From a virus, in the IMG/VR virus record IMGVR_UViG_3300042887_005843, positions 1 through 31,349 of that record: a stretch of 31,349 bases of DNA; one strand, written 5' to 3'. This document shows positions 6,961 to 14,568 of this stretch, piece after piece. Under the pieces are notes generated by a model that ran no database searches, had not been told where the DNA came from, and was given only the letters and a program-made list of their open reading frames with translations. The translations under genes were made by a program, and so were the position numbers. Positions within the stretch are counted from its first letter, which is position 1. Every line of letters starts with the position of its first letter.

Positions 6961-7156
6961 TTGTTTTGTGTTCTCCGTCTTTTTTTTCCTCCCACATGCG
7001 TATTTGTTCTACATCCATGCCAAGTTCTAAAAAGTGGCAATTGTCTTCAGCAAATACTGGAAGTTTCATCTTTTTTTCGTTAATCAGGATATTAACTTGA
7101 CAATATCCTGATTTTGGGTCATAACACAAACACGATTTGCATTTTTTTTCTTGCAT
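6893..7156 (-). CDS. Small Cys-cluster protein overlapping the helicase 3' end
   Basis: An 87-residue protein read on the minus strand. Residues 6-19 contain CKSCLCYDPKSGYC, a compact metal-binding-type cluster, and a further Cys lies at about residue 40 (DNCHF). The C-terminal third is charged (MWEEKKDGEHKTIKIE). AGGAT lies nine bases ahead of the ATG. A competing plus-strand frame in the same DNA gives a low-quality Ser/Ile-rich protein, so the minus frame is preferred. It overlaps the helicase by 68 bases tail to tail. Function unknown; a zinc or iron-sulfur protein is possible. Confidence 0.6.
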   Translation of the reverse strand: MQEKKCKSCLCYDPKSGYCQVNILINEKKMKLPVFAEDNCHFLELGMDVEQIRMWEEKKDGEHKTIKIEYPVGFFGPEDKKPLRHQL

Positions 7157-7200
7157 TTTTTTTGAATCCTGTTATTCTTTGTTATTAAAGGAGTGTTACA

Positions 7201-7815
7201 ATGAATAAACTAATTATAGGTTTGGCAGGACAAGCAGCAGCTGGAAAAGACACAGTTGCTGATATTTTAATTCCAGAACTTAATAAAATCGCAGGATATG
7301 ATTTTGTAAGAGATTCATTTGCTGGCAATGTAAAGAAAATTTTCGCACAAGCATTTCAGGTTGATCTTCCATTTATTGAATCATGGAAAAGAAGCCCTAC
7401 TCCTCCTCATGGATTCTTGATCCCTGTTAGAAAAGGCCTACAACTAATTGGTGATGGATTCAGACAAATCAAATCTGATGTTTGGATTGATTATGTTCTA
7501 GAGAACCCACAACATGATATCGTTGTTTCAGATGTTCGCTATTGCAATGAAGCAGTTAACATTAAGAAAAAGCAAGGAATTAATATTGTTTTGATTAGAC
7601 CTGACAAGATGAACAATGATGACAATGATAGTGAGAAGATAATTGGTCAAGTAGCTTTGCACTTTGAAAAGATGGAGTATAACGGTCCTATCACATATAA
7701 TCAGACATATCCAATGTTTGATTATTTTTTGAAAAATGATGGTGATCTAGATCGATTGAGAAATAGAGTTATCAATCATTTGCTTCCTTTTATTGTTTCC
7801 AAAATGACTCGTTAG
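7201..7815 (+). CDS. 1: Deoxynucleoside monophosphate kinase (T4 gp1-like)
   Basis: The 204-residue P-loop kinase should phosphorylate deoxynucleoside monophosphates to diphosphates, feeding phage DNA synthesis. Residues 8-19 are GLAGQAAAGKDT, a Walker A of the GxxxxGKDT type found in gp1-like kinases. SDVRYCNEA at about 117-125 corresponds to the conserved DVR segment of this family. The C-terminal part is rich in Asp and Tyr with a helical end. AAAGGAG lies just ahead of the ATG. It converges on the zinc-finger nuclease gene with a four-base overlap at the stops. With thyX it forms the nucleotide-supply set. Base specificity cannot be read from sequence. Confidence 0.8.
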   Translation: MNKLIIGLAGQAAAGKDTVADILIPELNKIAGYDFVRDSFAGNVKKIFAQAFQVDLPFIESWKRSPTPPHGFLIPVRKGLQLIGDGFRQIKSDVWIDYVLENPQHDIVVSDVRYCNEAVNIKKKQGINIVLIRPDKMNNDDNDSEKIIGQVALHFEKMEYNGPITYNQTYPMFDYFLKNDGDLDRLRNRVINHLLPFIVSKMTR

Positions 7816-8411
7816 CGTTTTTTCTTAAGTGCATTTTCTGTTACGACTATAAATTCCCAATTTCTTTTTTTGCAATAGGAATTGGCAGCGGTCCATTTAG
7901 CTATATTTTTAGGCCATTTTGTTTGAGATTTGGGCTTTATCTCCCACATCTCAATTTTTCCATCGCTGTATTCTACTAAAACATCTGGAATATAAGTGTG
8001 TTTTGAACCTTCAAAGAAATATTCTATATTGACATTTTCAACTCTATAGTCTTTTACATTTGGGTTTTTTTCTAATTTTTCATAAAATTTTAATTCAAGC
8101 CCACTTCTGAAATTAACAGTTCTTTTAGTTTTTTCTGATTGGTATGTTCCTTGTTTGAATCTAGTCTTTTTATTTTTATAACAATCACGAATTATTATGG
8201 GTTTTAATTGAGCATTTGGTGGAATTTGAACACCTATGTGTTTTGTTTTGTAGTGATTGCAAAGATCTCTCAATGGAGTAAAGCATTTTGTGCAAACCAC
8301 ATAATCATCTCCTTCACGATGGTTTGCAAATATATGTTCTTTCATTTGTTCATGATTATCAAAACCTTCGCTACAAACAAAGCAAAGGAAATCTCTTTTT
8401 GCGTTTCTCAT
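7812..8411 (-). CDS. C2H2 zinc-finger plus TnsA/gp4-like PD-(D/E)xK nuclease
   Basis: A 199-residue two-part protein. The N-terminus has two C2H2-type fingers: C10, C13, H26, H31 and C40, C43, H53, H58. The C-terminal domain (about 98-190) has the PD-(D/E)xK pattern: Glu106 in SGLELKFYEKL, Asp143 in IPDVLVEY, and Glu157-x-Lys159 in WEIKPKSQTKWP. This layout is that of TnsA N-terminal nucleases and of the T4 gp4-type head-completion protein (name from memory). A role in trimming DNA at packaging or head completion is possible, and a homing or restriction-type nuclease is the alternative. Its start overlaps the stop of the upstream minus-strand gene (ATGA). Confidence 0.7.
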   Translation of the reverse strand: MRNAKRDFLCFVCSEGFDNHEQMKEHIFANHREGDDYVVCTKCFTPLRDLCNHYKTKHIGVQIPPNAQLKPIIIRDCYKNKKTRFKQGTYQSEKTKRTVNFRSGLELKFYEKLEKNPNVKDYRVENVNIEYFFEGSKHTYIPDVLVEYSDGKIEMWEIKPKSQTKWPKNIAKWTAANSYCKKRNWEFIVVTENALKKKR

Positions 8412-8767
8412 TTTGGCATCACAAAAATTTTATATTTGCTAGACAAAATTTTGCATATTTTGTCTAAATCTATTACTTTTACTTTGTCTACTTGATCTTT
8501 TTCAATAATTTCGGTATTATCTTTACCATTTACCAAATCGTCAAGGTTTATGGCTTCAAAATCTTCTACTCGCATAGTTCCGTCAATTGGACTTTTTAGA
8601 TTGTTGAAACTGATTCTATCATCTTCTGTTGATGCATAGCATTTACCATTTAGACAAAAGTACATAATAAATCCTTTTTTATGTGCAATTCTTTCAAGTT
8701 TTGAACATACTTTTTCGTGAAGTGATTGTTTTTGTTTTTCGTGCATCAATTCACTGAAGGTCATCAT
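8408..8767 (-). CDS. Small protein with possible capsid-targeting N-terminus
   Basis: A 119-residue protein if started at the first of two adjacent ATG codons (8767, 8764). A longer frame to 8839 would overlap the divergent neighbour and is unlikely. It begins MMTFSELMHEKQKQ, similar in its TF-x-x-L-M-x-E pattern to the capsid-targeting peptides nearby, though it is the weakest member of the set. The rest contains a Cys-bearing segment (MYFCLNGKCYAS) and an acidic second half. It is translationally coupled (ATGA) to the zinc-finger nuclease. It shares a 33-base divergent region with the gene at 8801. Confidence 0.65.
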   Translation of the reverse strand: MMTFSELMHEKQKQSLHEKVCSKLERIAHKKGFIMYFCLNGKCYASTEDDRISFNNLKSPIDGTMRVEDFEAINLDDLVNGKDNTEIIEKDQVDKVKVIDLDKICKILSSKYKIFVMPK

Positions 8768-8800
8768 AATTTTCTTCTTTCTATTAGTATATATTACAGT

Positions 8801-9199
8801 ATGAAAACATTCCTTCAATTTATAAACGAACAAGAACAACCAGAAGATCCTAGTAAAAAACTAGCGAACGCAACAGGAAGTTTGTATTCTGTTTTAAATA
8901 TAGATCCAGAAGACGTTGAAGGCGCTATTGAAAATTCATCACCATTACTTGCTCAAGGTACGGTGGAACTGCCATCAGGAATAATAGATCAGATTGGATT
9001 GGCGCAATTAGATGTAGAACCTTTAGATAATGGCAGGTATAGAATCAGTATTAAGAATGAAAACGGAAATTTGCTTTACAGAGATGGTCGTAAAGTAAAG
9101 CATATGCATTTGATTGGGACTGTTGATGAAGATACTTATAACAGAATTATGACACAAGGGCTGACTGGATGGAATAATATACCAAAGAAGACTAAATAA
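8801..9199 (+). CDS. Putative internal head protein with T4-type capsid-targeting sequence
   Basis: The 132-residue protein starts MKTFLQFINEQEQPED. T4 internal proteins start with MKTYQEFIAE, which docks them to the scaffold and is cut by the gp21 prohead protease after I/L-x-E. The same residues are present here, with a predicted cut at Ile-Asn-Glu|Gln (after residue 10). The remaining part is a compact alpha/beta sequence with Gly-rich turns. The start at 8801 is chosen because a longer frame from 8726 would run into the divergent gene. No Shine-Dalgarno is visible. TATATATTA ends four bases before the ATG, so the mRNA may be leaderless. The name is inferred from the N-terminus only. Confidence 0.75.
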   Translation: MKTFLQFINEQEQPEDPSKKLANATGSLYSVLNIDPEDVEGAIENSSPLLAQGTVELPSGIIDQIGLAQLDVEPLDNGRYRISIKNENGNLLYRDGRKVKHMHLIGTVDEDTYNRIMTQGLTGWNNIPKKTK

Positions 9200-9202
9200 G
9201 GT

Positions 9203-9409
9203 ATGGACAGGTATACATTTAAAAAATGGCTTAAACTTCGTGAAGTATCAACTTCTACTGGTGATGTTGCTGGCTATTCTATGCCAATTGGTGGAATGGT
9301 AGGAAGAAGCTTTCCTCAGTTTTACAGTGTTGGAGATCATGGTCTAGCTGGACCACTTCAAGATTTAATTGCGCCAGTTCATAAAAAACGAAGACGTAAG
9401 CATAAATAA
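9203..9409 (+). CDS. Small basic protein with capsid-targeting-like N-terminus
   Basis: A 68-residue protein beginning three bases after the preceding stop. MDRYTFKKWLKLREVS has the TF-x-x-[FYW]-[ILV] pattern of the other capsid-targeting peptides and a possible protease site at Leu-Arg-Glu|Val. The middle is Gly- and Pro-rich and probably flexible. The last eleven residues are almost all Lys, Arg and His (HKKRRRKHK), suiting DNA contact inside the head. The short basic form resembles the protein at 23310-23492. Function as a packaged DNA-binding peptide is inferred. Confidence 0.65.
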   Translation: MDRYTFKKWLKLREVSTSTGDVAGYSMPIGGMVGRSFPQFYSVGDHGLAGPLQDLIAPVHKKRRRKHK

Positions 9410-9481
9410 TATGAAGACTTAGGTTTTCCCCCTATATTAAATAATAACATTACATAATATAAAAATACCTATAACTTATAC

Positions 9482-9548
9482 TATAATTCTTAGGGCAGTG
9501 TTCGCACTGGGGTTCTGAGAGGTTTCCTGAAAACCTCTCTTTTTTTTT
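9482..9548 (+). ncRNA. Candidate small RNA or attenuating leader ahead of thyX
   Basis: TATAAT at 9482-9487 is a consensus -10, although no good -35 is seen. Just downstream, CAGTG/CACTG (9496-9500, 9505-9509) closes a TTCG tetraloop, followed by the intrinsic terminator at 9517-9548. The predicted transcript is about 55 bases with two hairpins and no open frame. It could be a small RNA or a thyX leader controlled by termination. Confidence 0.35.
9517..9548 (+). terminator. Rho-independent terminator upstream of thyX
   Basis: GAGAGGTTT (9517-9525) pairs perfectly with 9531-9539 around a five-base loop, followed by nine T residues (9540-9548). It lies 47 bases before the thyX start and 107 bases after the previous stop. 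Confidence 0.85.
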
Positions 9549-9595
9549 GCCATAATCATTTTTTTAAGCTAAGTTAAACATAACAAGGAGATGTT

Positions 9596-10465
9596 ATGGA
9601 CGCACTTGATTTAGTTCCTGTTAAAGAGATTCAATGTCTTGATAAAGGTTTTGTAAAACTGATTGATGTGATGCCAAGGATTGTTCCTGATGGGCAGACA
9701 TGTGATTACGCCATAGCACAAATGGCAAGGGTAAGTTATGGGGCTGGAACCAAATCTGTAAGTGAAGACAAGGGATTAATTCGGTATCTTCTCAGGCATA
9801 GCCACACATCTCCAATAGAAGCAATTGATTTTAAATTTGCAATGAAAATGCCTTTATTTATAGCTAGACAAATGTTTAGGCACAGAACCAGTAGCGTGAA
9901 TGAGATTTCAGGAAGATATTCAGTAATGAAAGATGAGTTTTATATTCCTGCTGTTGAAAACTTAAGAAAGCAGTCTACCACCAACAAGCAAGGTGGAGAT
10001 GAATTACTTGAGCAAGATATTGCTCAAGATTTTGTAGACAAGATTGATTTGAATTGCAAAGATTGTTATTCTATTTATTTGCAAATGCTTGATGCTGGAA
10101 TTTCCAGAGAGCAAGCTAGAATGATTTTGCCATTAAATTTGTATACAGAATTTTATTGGAAGCAAAATTTACATAATCTTCTGCATTTGCTGGCATTGAG
10201 AGCAGATTCTCATGCACAACAAGAAATTAGGGCTTATGCTGAGGCAATTCTTAAATTGATTAGTCCCTTGGTTCCTTGGACGATAGAGGCTTGGAATGAT
10301 TATCATCCAATGCGTGGAGCCATGAAGCTTACAAGTCTTGAGAAGGATGCATTATTTAATTCAGACATTGACGGTTCTAGTGTTTTGGATATTGATTCAA
10401 AAAATCAAAGAGAAGCACAAGAGTGGTGTTCTAAGAGAGAGCATTTGTTTAAAAAAATTATCTGA
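9596..10465 (+). CDS. thyX: Flavin-dependent thymidylate synthase ThyX
   Basis: The 289-residue enzyme makes dTMP from dUMP using methylene-tetrahydrofolate and FAD, supplying thymidine for phage DNA. The signature RHR-x-x-S-x-NE-x-S-x-RY is complete at residues 95-108 (RHRTSSVNEISGRY). It is preceded by the family's RHSHTSPIE segment (67-75). The conserved active-site region EQARMILPLNLYTEFYW lies in the second half, followed by LLALRADSHAQQEIR, another ThyX landmark. AAGGAG lies five bases before the ATG. Upstream is a terminator or leader structure that could regulate it. ThyX is common in phages and in bacteria lacking ThyA. A membrane protein gene follows 27 bases downstream. Confidence 0.95.
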   Translation: MDALDLVPVKEIQCLDKGFVKLIDVMPRIVPDGQTCDYAIAQMARVSYGAGTKSVSEDKGLIRYLLRHSHTSPIEAIDFKFAMKMPLFIARQMFRHRTSSVNEISGRYSVMKDEFYIPAVENLRKQSTTNKQGGDELLEQDIAQDFVDKIDLNCKDCYSIYLQMLDAGISREQARMILPLNLYTEFYWKQNLHNLLHLLALRADSHAQQEIRAYAEAILKLISPLVPWTIEAWNDYHPMRGAMKLTSLEKDALFNSDIDGSSVLDIDSKNQREAQEWCSKREHLFKKII

Positions 10466-10492
10466 CGCTCAATTAACTTAAAGAGGTGTTTT

Positions 10493-10945
10493 ATGGCATG
10501 TCATAAAGGTTTGAATTTTTTCAGATGGAGTGTTATTGGTATGACTAGTGCAAATTTGTTTCTTGCTTTTTTTATTAGTCTTCGTTTATGGAGTTTGGAT
10601 TATAAAGTTGAAAATTTTTATGTAACAGACAGTATGTTGCGTAAAGAATTAGTTGATAGTGCTTTTGCGGTTGGTGCAGGAAATTGGAAGTTTGATAAAT
10701 CTACCAAGCTTGAAATTGTTGACACCAAGTATACTGGTTACGAAAATATTTTATTTGTAGAATTTAATGACGAAAAGACTTTGGAATTACCTGAAGCTAA
10801 ATTTAGTGAAGGTATTGAGCAGATTGAAAATAAAAAATTAAAATTTAAGATAGATGGACTTTTGAAAATGATTTATGTCAAAGTGAAAGATGTTCCAATT
10901 TGCACAAATATTAGTATTATTGAATTTAAGTCTTTGAAAAATTAA
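10493..10945 (+). CDS. Single-pass membrane protein of unknown function
   Basis: A 150-residue protein with one hydrophobic segment at about residues 12-32 (SVIGMTSANLFLAFFISL) preceded by a basic stretch. The C-terminal 115 residues are therefore probably outside the cytoplasm (N-in, C-out). That part has no motif and only one Cys (residue 137). GAGGTG precedes the ATG. It lies between thyX and a capsid-targeted protein. No function can be assigned. Confidence 0.75.
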   Translation: MACHKGLNFFRWSVIGMTSANLFLAFFISLRLWSLDYKVENFYVTDSMLRKELVDSAFAVGAGNWKFDKSTKLEIVDTKYTGYENILFVEFNDEKTLELPEAKFSEGIEQIENKKLKFKIDGLLKMIYVKVKDVPICTNISIIEFKSLKN

Positions 10946-10964
10946 GATTATTAATAAATAAATT

Positions 10965-11639
10965 ATGATTACATTTAAAGATTATTTGGAACACAATCAC
11001 CCTGAAGTTCTTGATGAAGCATGGTGGCACTCGCTTTTAGCTGGAGCCGCATTAGTAACAGGTTTTGCTGGAGGATCTGCTAGATCTGCTATGCCTGAAA
11101 TACCGACAATTTCCAGTGTTAGAGATATTAAAACTCAAGCAAAAGAAGAATTCAAATCTCTTCAAGCTACCGTTAACAGAACTTTAAATGAATATTTAGA
11201 ACAGTATACAAAAGACAGGTTGAAATCAGATGCCAATTTTTCTATCAGATCCTTTAAACAAGCATTTTTTCAAAAATTCACTAAATTAGTGAAAGATGGA
11301 GATGTCAAATTAACAATAAGTCGATCTTCTACAGACAGGGCAATGATTAACATCAGACTTGATTGTGGGTCAGATACCAGATCTGGAGATGCTAGACATG
11401 GTCAAACTTCTGATCAAATGAATGTATTGAAGCCAATGGTGAAAGTTATTTTTGATAAAATCGTAAGCGAAATTACCGGAAACAGTAGTCCAACAAATGT
11501 AAGCCCGGAAAAAGTAGTTGGTGGCGGGGTTGGTGATTATAGACTAGATCCCCTATATATAAAACAACTTCAAGATACACCTCCACCTGGATTGACGAAA
11601 TACGATCCAACGCATGTGTTGGGTAGAACTAAAAAATGA
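10965..11639 (+). CDS. Putative capsid-targeted protein with hydrophobic N-terminal segment
   Basis: The 224-residue protein begins MITFKDYLEHNHPEVLDEAW. The TFKDYLE part fits the capsid-targeting pattern and Leu-Asp-Glu|Ala (residues 16-19) is a typical prohead-protease site. Removal would leave a mature N-terminus starting AWWHSLLAGAALVTGFAGG, a hydrophobic Gly/Ala-rich stretch that could be membrane-active. The rest is a mixed domain with two Gly/Pro-rich stretches near the end. TAATAAATA, similar to a T4 late promoter, lies 7-15 bases before the ATG, and no clear ribosome binding site is present. A virion-internal, possibly ejected protein is inferred. Confidence 0.65.
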   Translation: MITFKDYLEHNHPEVLDEAWWHSLLAGAALVTGFAGGSARSAMPEIPTISSVRDIKTQAKEEFKSLQATVNRTLNEYLEQYTKDRLKSDANFSIRSFKQAFFQKFTKLVKDGDVKLTISRSSTDRAMINIRLDCGSDTRSGDARHGQTSDQMNVLKPMVKVIFDKIVSEITGNSSPTNVSPEKVVGGGVGDYRLDPLYIKQLQDTPPPGLTKYDPTHVLGRTKK

Positions 11640-11670
11640 TTACAAAATAATATAATTTGTTTGAGGCAAC

Positions 11671-12498
11671 ATGGCGCAAAATAAATTAAAATATATTGTT
11701 TTGGGATCATGGAGAACAGGATCTACTGTTTTGCATGAATCTTTAGAAAAACATCCAGATATAAAAATAGCTTATGAAATATTTCATGAAGACTCTTCTA
11801 TAAATACAAGTGGAATGATTGATATTTCTGATGTTATGAACAATCTTTTCGGAAAAAGAAAGTTTGATATTGAGAAAAGTCCATTTTATTGTAAATATCA
11901 CAAATCAAATCATAGTGTTTTATCTCAATTGCCTGGAAATTATCTTTGTTTGAATCAGCCTTTATATAAAATGGTTGATTATGTATTTGAAAAATTTAAT
12001 GCTTTTAAAATTATCTACTCTCAAATTAACATTAATGATAACATATGGAATTATTTATCATTAATTAAAGATCTTAAAATAATTAATACTGTTAGACAAA
12101 ATTATTTTGAAATATTAGTTTCTGTATTGCTGGCATATAAAACTAACACATGGCAAAAAACTGAAATAAATCAAAAAATATTAGATGAAAAAATAACAAT
12201 AGATAGACATCTTTGCGATGCTTTTTTTTATTTAACAGAATTTGAAACAGAACATTATACATCATTATTTTCTGACCACGACAATATTACAATTGATTAC
12301 AATAGTCTGTTTTCTTGGGATTCGACAATTGAAAAAGTGCAAAAATTTTTAGGTGTTAGGCATGTTAAACTGCCAAACAAATACTATAAAAGAACAGATG
12401 AAAAAATTAAAAATTTGGTAGAAAATTACAAAGAATTATCTGATTATTTCAAAAATACAAAATGGAAAAAATTCTTTGATATAAATATTTTATTATAA
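11671..12498 (+). CDS. PAPS-dependent sulfotransferase-like protein
   Basis: The 275-residue protein has the sulfotransferase 5'-phosphosulfate-binding loop near its start: LGSWRTGSTVLHESLEKHPD at residues 11-30. Near the C-terminus ITIDYNSLFSW followed by a FLGV helix matches the 'YE-x-L ... FLG' block of bacterial Stf0-type and carbohydrate sulfotransferases. The expected reaction transfers sulfate from PAPS to a sugar or lipid hydroxyl. GAGG lies ahead of the ATG. It faces two glycosyltransferase genes on the other strand, suggesting sulfation of a glycan. The strongly AT-rich sequence and poorly conserved middle leave substrate unknown. Confidence 0.75.
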   Translation: MAQNKLKYIVLGSWRTGSTVLHESLEKHPDIKIAYEIFHEDSSINTSGMIDISDVMNNLFGKRKFDIEKSPFYCKYHKSNHSVLSQLPGNYLCLNQPLYKMVDYVFEKFNAFKIIYSQININDNIWNYLSLIKDLKIINTVRQNYFEILVSVLLAYKTNTWQKTEINQKILDEKITIDRHLCDAFFYLTEFETEHYTSLFSDHDNITIDYNSLFSWDSTIEKVQKFLGVRHVKLPNKYYKRTDEKIKNLVENYKELSDYFKNTKWKKFFDINILL

Positions 12499-12525
12499 AT
12501 AACAGTTTTGTACAAAAATTTAATT

Positions 12526-13449
12526 TTAATATATTTTTTTTAATTTTAAATTTTTATAAATATTAGAATTTCCAAAAGAATTTACAAAATATTTATGTGT
12601 AAACTTTGTTTTATCCATATTTGTTAAATATAAATAAGTTTTTATTATGTTTTCTATGTTTTTTAATTTATCCGCAGCTTCTGATAAATTTTCAAAATAA
12701 AATGGATATTCTTCACCAAGATATTCAACTACAGCTGGTAATTTTCTGACTAATATAGGTGTGTTTCTAATTATGCATTCTATTATAGCAGTGTTGGCTG
12801 ATGTATCATAAAAATCAAGAAATACCAAGTTTTCAGAAAGAAATATATCATATTCTTGATTGTTCACTCTATTCAGTTTTGTTACAGTCTTGTTGTTTGT
12901 GTGCTTATCTGAACATGGGCCACTTTTTAACCAAAATTTTGGATATATTGGAGAATTTAATTGATCGAAAGACTCGAAATTTCTTAACCAATGACCTATT
13001 AATATTATTTTTTTATTTTTATTTGAACTAAATTTTGATAAATCAAATTTTAAATCACTATTTGTTGTTGGATAAAATAATGAATTAACAGGAACTTTTA
13101 CTTTATCTTCAAAATATTTTTTGCAATATTCTGATAAAACAAAAATTCCTTGACAATATTTAGAACTATCAATCCATGTTTTGCTAGTTAAAAAATTATC
13201 AATACAAATTGTTTTACCATATAATTTATGTAAATGTGGTGGATGCTGTGGAGTGTTATGCATAAACGCAATCCAAGGTTTAGTTATTGTAATGTCTTCT
13301 ATAACTTCTGTTTCTATATTCGAATAAAACCAAACTCCATCTGAACATTCAAAATTTGTTTTAATACAATCAATAACTTCTTTCCATCCATGTCTATGAT
13401 GATCCCAAAAAATGGGATTTTTCAAAAATATTTTTTTTTCAAATGCCAT
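12526..13449 (-). CDS. GT-B-type glycosyltransferase
   Basis: A 307-residue protein resembling group 1 (GT4-like) glycosyltransferases. The N-terminal half has an acceptor-domain look with AFMHNTPQHPP and a GIFVLSEYCKKYF segment, the typical 'vs-x-y' linker preceding the donor domain. The C-terminal half has IILIGHWLRNFESF, then ENLVFLDFYDTSANTAIIEC-I-x-x-N-TPILV, matching the E-x7-E/G-x-P nucleotide-sugar binding region. It lacks a signal peptide and is probably cytoplasmic. It is the last gene of the minus-strand block, eight bases after the preceding glycosyltransferase. No Shine-Dalgarno is visible. Donor and acceptor are unknown. Confidence 0.7.
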   Translation of the reverse strand: MAFEKKIFLKNPIFWDHHRHGWKEVIDCIKTNFECSDGVWFYSNIETEVIEDITITKPWIAFMHNTPQHPPHLHKLYGKTICIDNFLTSKTWIDSSKYCQGIFVLSEYCKKYFEDKVKVPVNSLFYPTTNSDLKFDLSKFSSNKNKKIILIGHWLRNFESFDQLNSPIYPKFWLKSGPCSDKHTNNKTVTKLNRVNNQEYDIFLSENLVFLDFYDTSANTAIIECIIRNTPILVRKLPAVVEYLGEEYPFYFENLSEAADKLKNIENIIKTYLYLTNMDKTKFTHKYFVNSFGNSNIYKNLKLKKIY

Positions 13450-13457
13450 AGTTTTAT

Positions 13458-14186
13458 TTACAACAAACTAATGCAAATTTTATTGTGGTATTTATGGTGA
13501 TTTCTATTCAATTCAACAAAATGATAAATATCATGATTTAACCAGTTGCACATTGGTGAATAAGAGTTATTATTTTTAAGAACTCCATCTGGATGTAAAA
13601 TCAAAATATCTTCCTTGTTCAGAACTGAAAAACTTAATTGTGATTTTATCAATAACGAAATCAAACCTTGTTCATCTGCCGAATCTATATTTTGTAGTGA
13701 TCCATGTTCTTTCCAGATTTTAATAATGTTAGCTTCTAAATCAAATCCAGATGGAAATCCTAATAATCCTGCATTAAATTTTTCATATTTATTAAATAAA
13801 TGTTGAAATCTACCAAAATATTGGACATCATCTTCACATATTAAAAATGAATCATTGTTAAGAAAATTTAATATTTTATTATTTTTTCTTATAAAAACAA
13901 TATCATTATCAATGAAGAGTTCTTTTTTTGAAATGTTTATTCTTGCAGGTGTGTATTTCCAAATGCTTCCTGATCCTTCAAGTATTGTGTTTTCTTGTTT
14001 TATAAATTTTACGTCTATATTTAAATTTATTTCTGGTTTTGCAATATTGTTATAGCAAATATAAAAATCAAAATTTTTTCCATAACAATCAACAAATGAT
14101 TTAATTGATTTTTTTAAGCAAGATAATCCTTGCTTGCTAACACTACCTATTGTCCATCTGACAATAGTATTATTTTCATTTTCCAA
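13458..14186 (-). CDS. GT-A-like glycosyltransferase
   Basis: A 242-residue protein resembling GT-A nucleotide-sugar transferases. ELFIDNDIVFIRK (about 89-101) contains an Asp-Asn-Asp motif in the metal-binding DxD position, and SADEQGLISLL (about 168-178) is the 'DE/DQ' helix common in GT8-like enzymes. The frame has no ATG at its start. TTG at 14186 is the only sensible start, overlapping the preceding cytochrome gene by 11 bases. It forms a pair with the GT-B gene that follows. Likely role: adding a sugar to a surface or virion glycan. Family assignment is from motifs only. Confidence 0.6.
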   Translation of the reverse strand: MENENNTIVRWTIGSVSKQGLSCLKKSIKSFVDCYGKNFDFYICYNNIAKPEINLNIDVKFIKQENTILEGSGSIWKYTPARINISKKELFIDNDIVFIRKNNKILNFLNNDSFLICEDDVQYFGRFQHLFNKYEKFNAGLLGFPSGFDLEANIIKIWKEHGSLQNIDSADEQGLISLLIKSQLSFSVLNKEDILILHPDGVLKNNNSYSPMCNWLNHDIYHFVELNRNHHKYHNKICISLL

Positions 14187-14568
14187 AGAACTTCAGCAAT
14201 CTAGATTTTTGTTTTTCTTCTAGTTTTTTGCATTTATCAAATGATTTTTCATTTTGTATAAATTTGACTAAAGTGTCTTTGCTTTCTTTTAGAAGAACTT
14301 CGTTTTCTTCATCAAATAAGCCTAAGTCTTTTGTAACAGAACTTACACTATGACAAGAGAAACAATTATCTTTAAGTATCTTTTCACATTCTTTCTTGTG
14401 AACAACTTTAAGTTTTGAATCAATTTCTTCACTGTCTAGCTCAGAAATTAAAGCCTTCAAGACTTCCTTGTCTTTATCTTTTGATGAAGGTTCTTTAGCT
14501 ACAGGTGGTTCCTGTGCAAACATTGCAGAACAAAACAACAAACTAAAAGCTGCGAAAAATCTCATCAT
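14176..14568 (-). CDS. Exported small protein with a cytochrome-c-type CxxCH motif
   Basis: A 130-residue protein. Residues 1-18 form a signal peptide (MMRFFAAFSLLFCSAMFA, cut likely before QEPP). A Lys/Glu/Ser-rich spacer follows, then C69-F-S-C72-H73, the covalent haem-binding motif of c-type cytochromes. No Met or His follows H73, so the usual distal haem ligand is missing. Two more Cys (61, 113) could instead form a four-Cys metal or disulfide site. The ATG at 14568 overlaps the preceding TGA (ATGA); GAGG is better spaced for the second ATG (14565). If haem is attached it would act outside the cytoplasm. A non-haem protein with a chance CxxCH is the alternative. Confidence 0.6.
   Translation of the reverse strand: MMRFFAAFSLLFCSAMFAQEPPVAKEPSSKDKDKEVLKALISELDSEEIDSKLKVVHKKECEKILKDNCFSCHSVSSVTKDLGLFDEENEVLLKESKDTLVKFIQNEKSFDKCKKLEEKQKSRLLKFFGK

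Noticed and set aside
6918-7100. Plus-strand 60-residue frame after the helicase
   Set aside because: It lies opposite the Cys-cluster minus-strand gene, starts inside the helicase end without a ribosome binding site, and looks like a low-quality Ser/Ile-rich translation.
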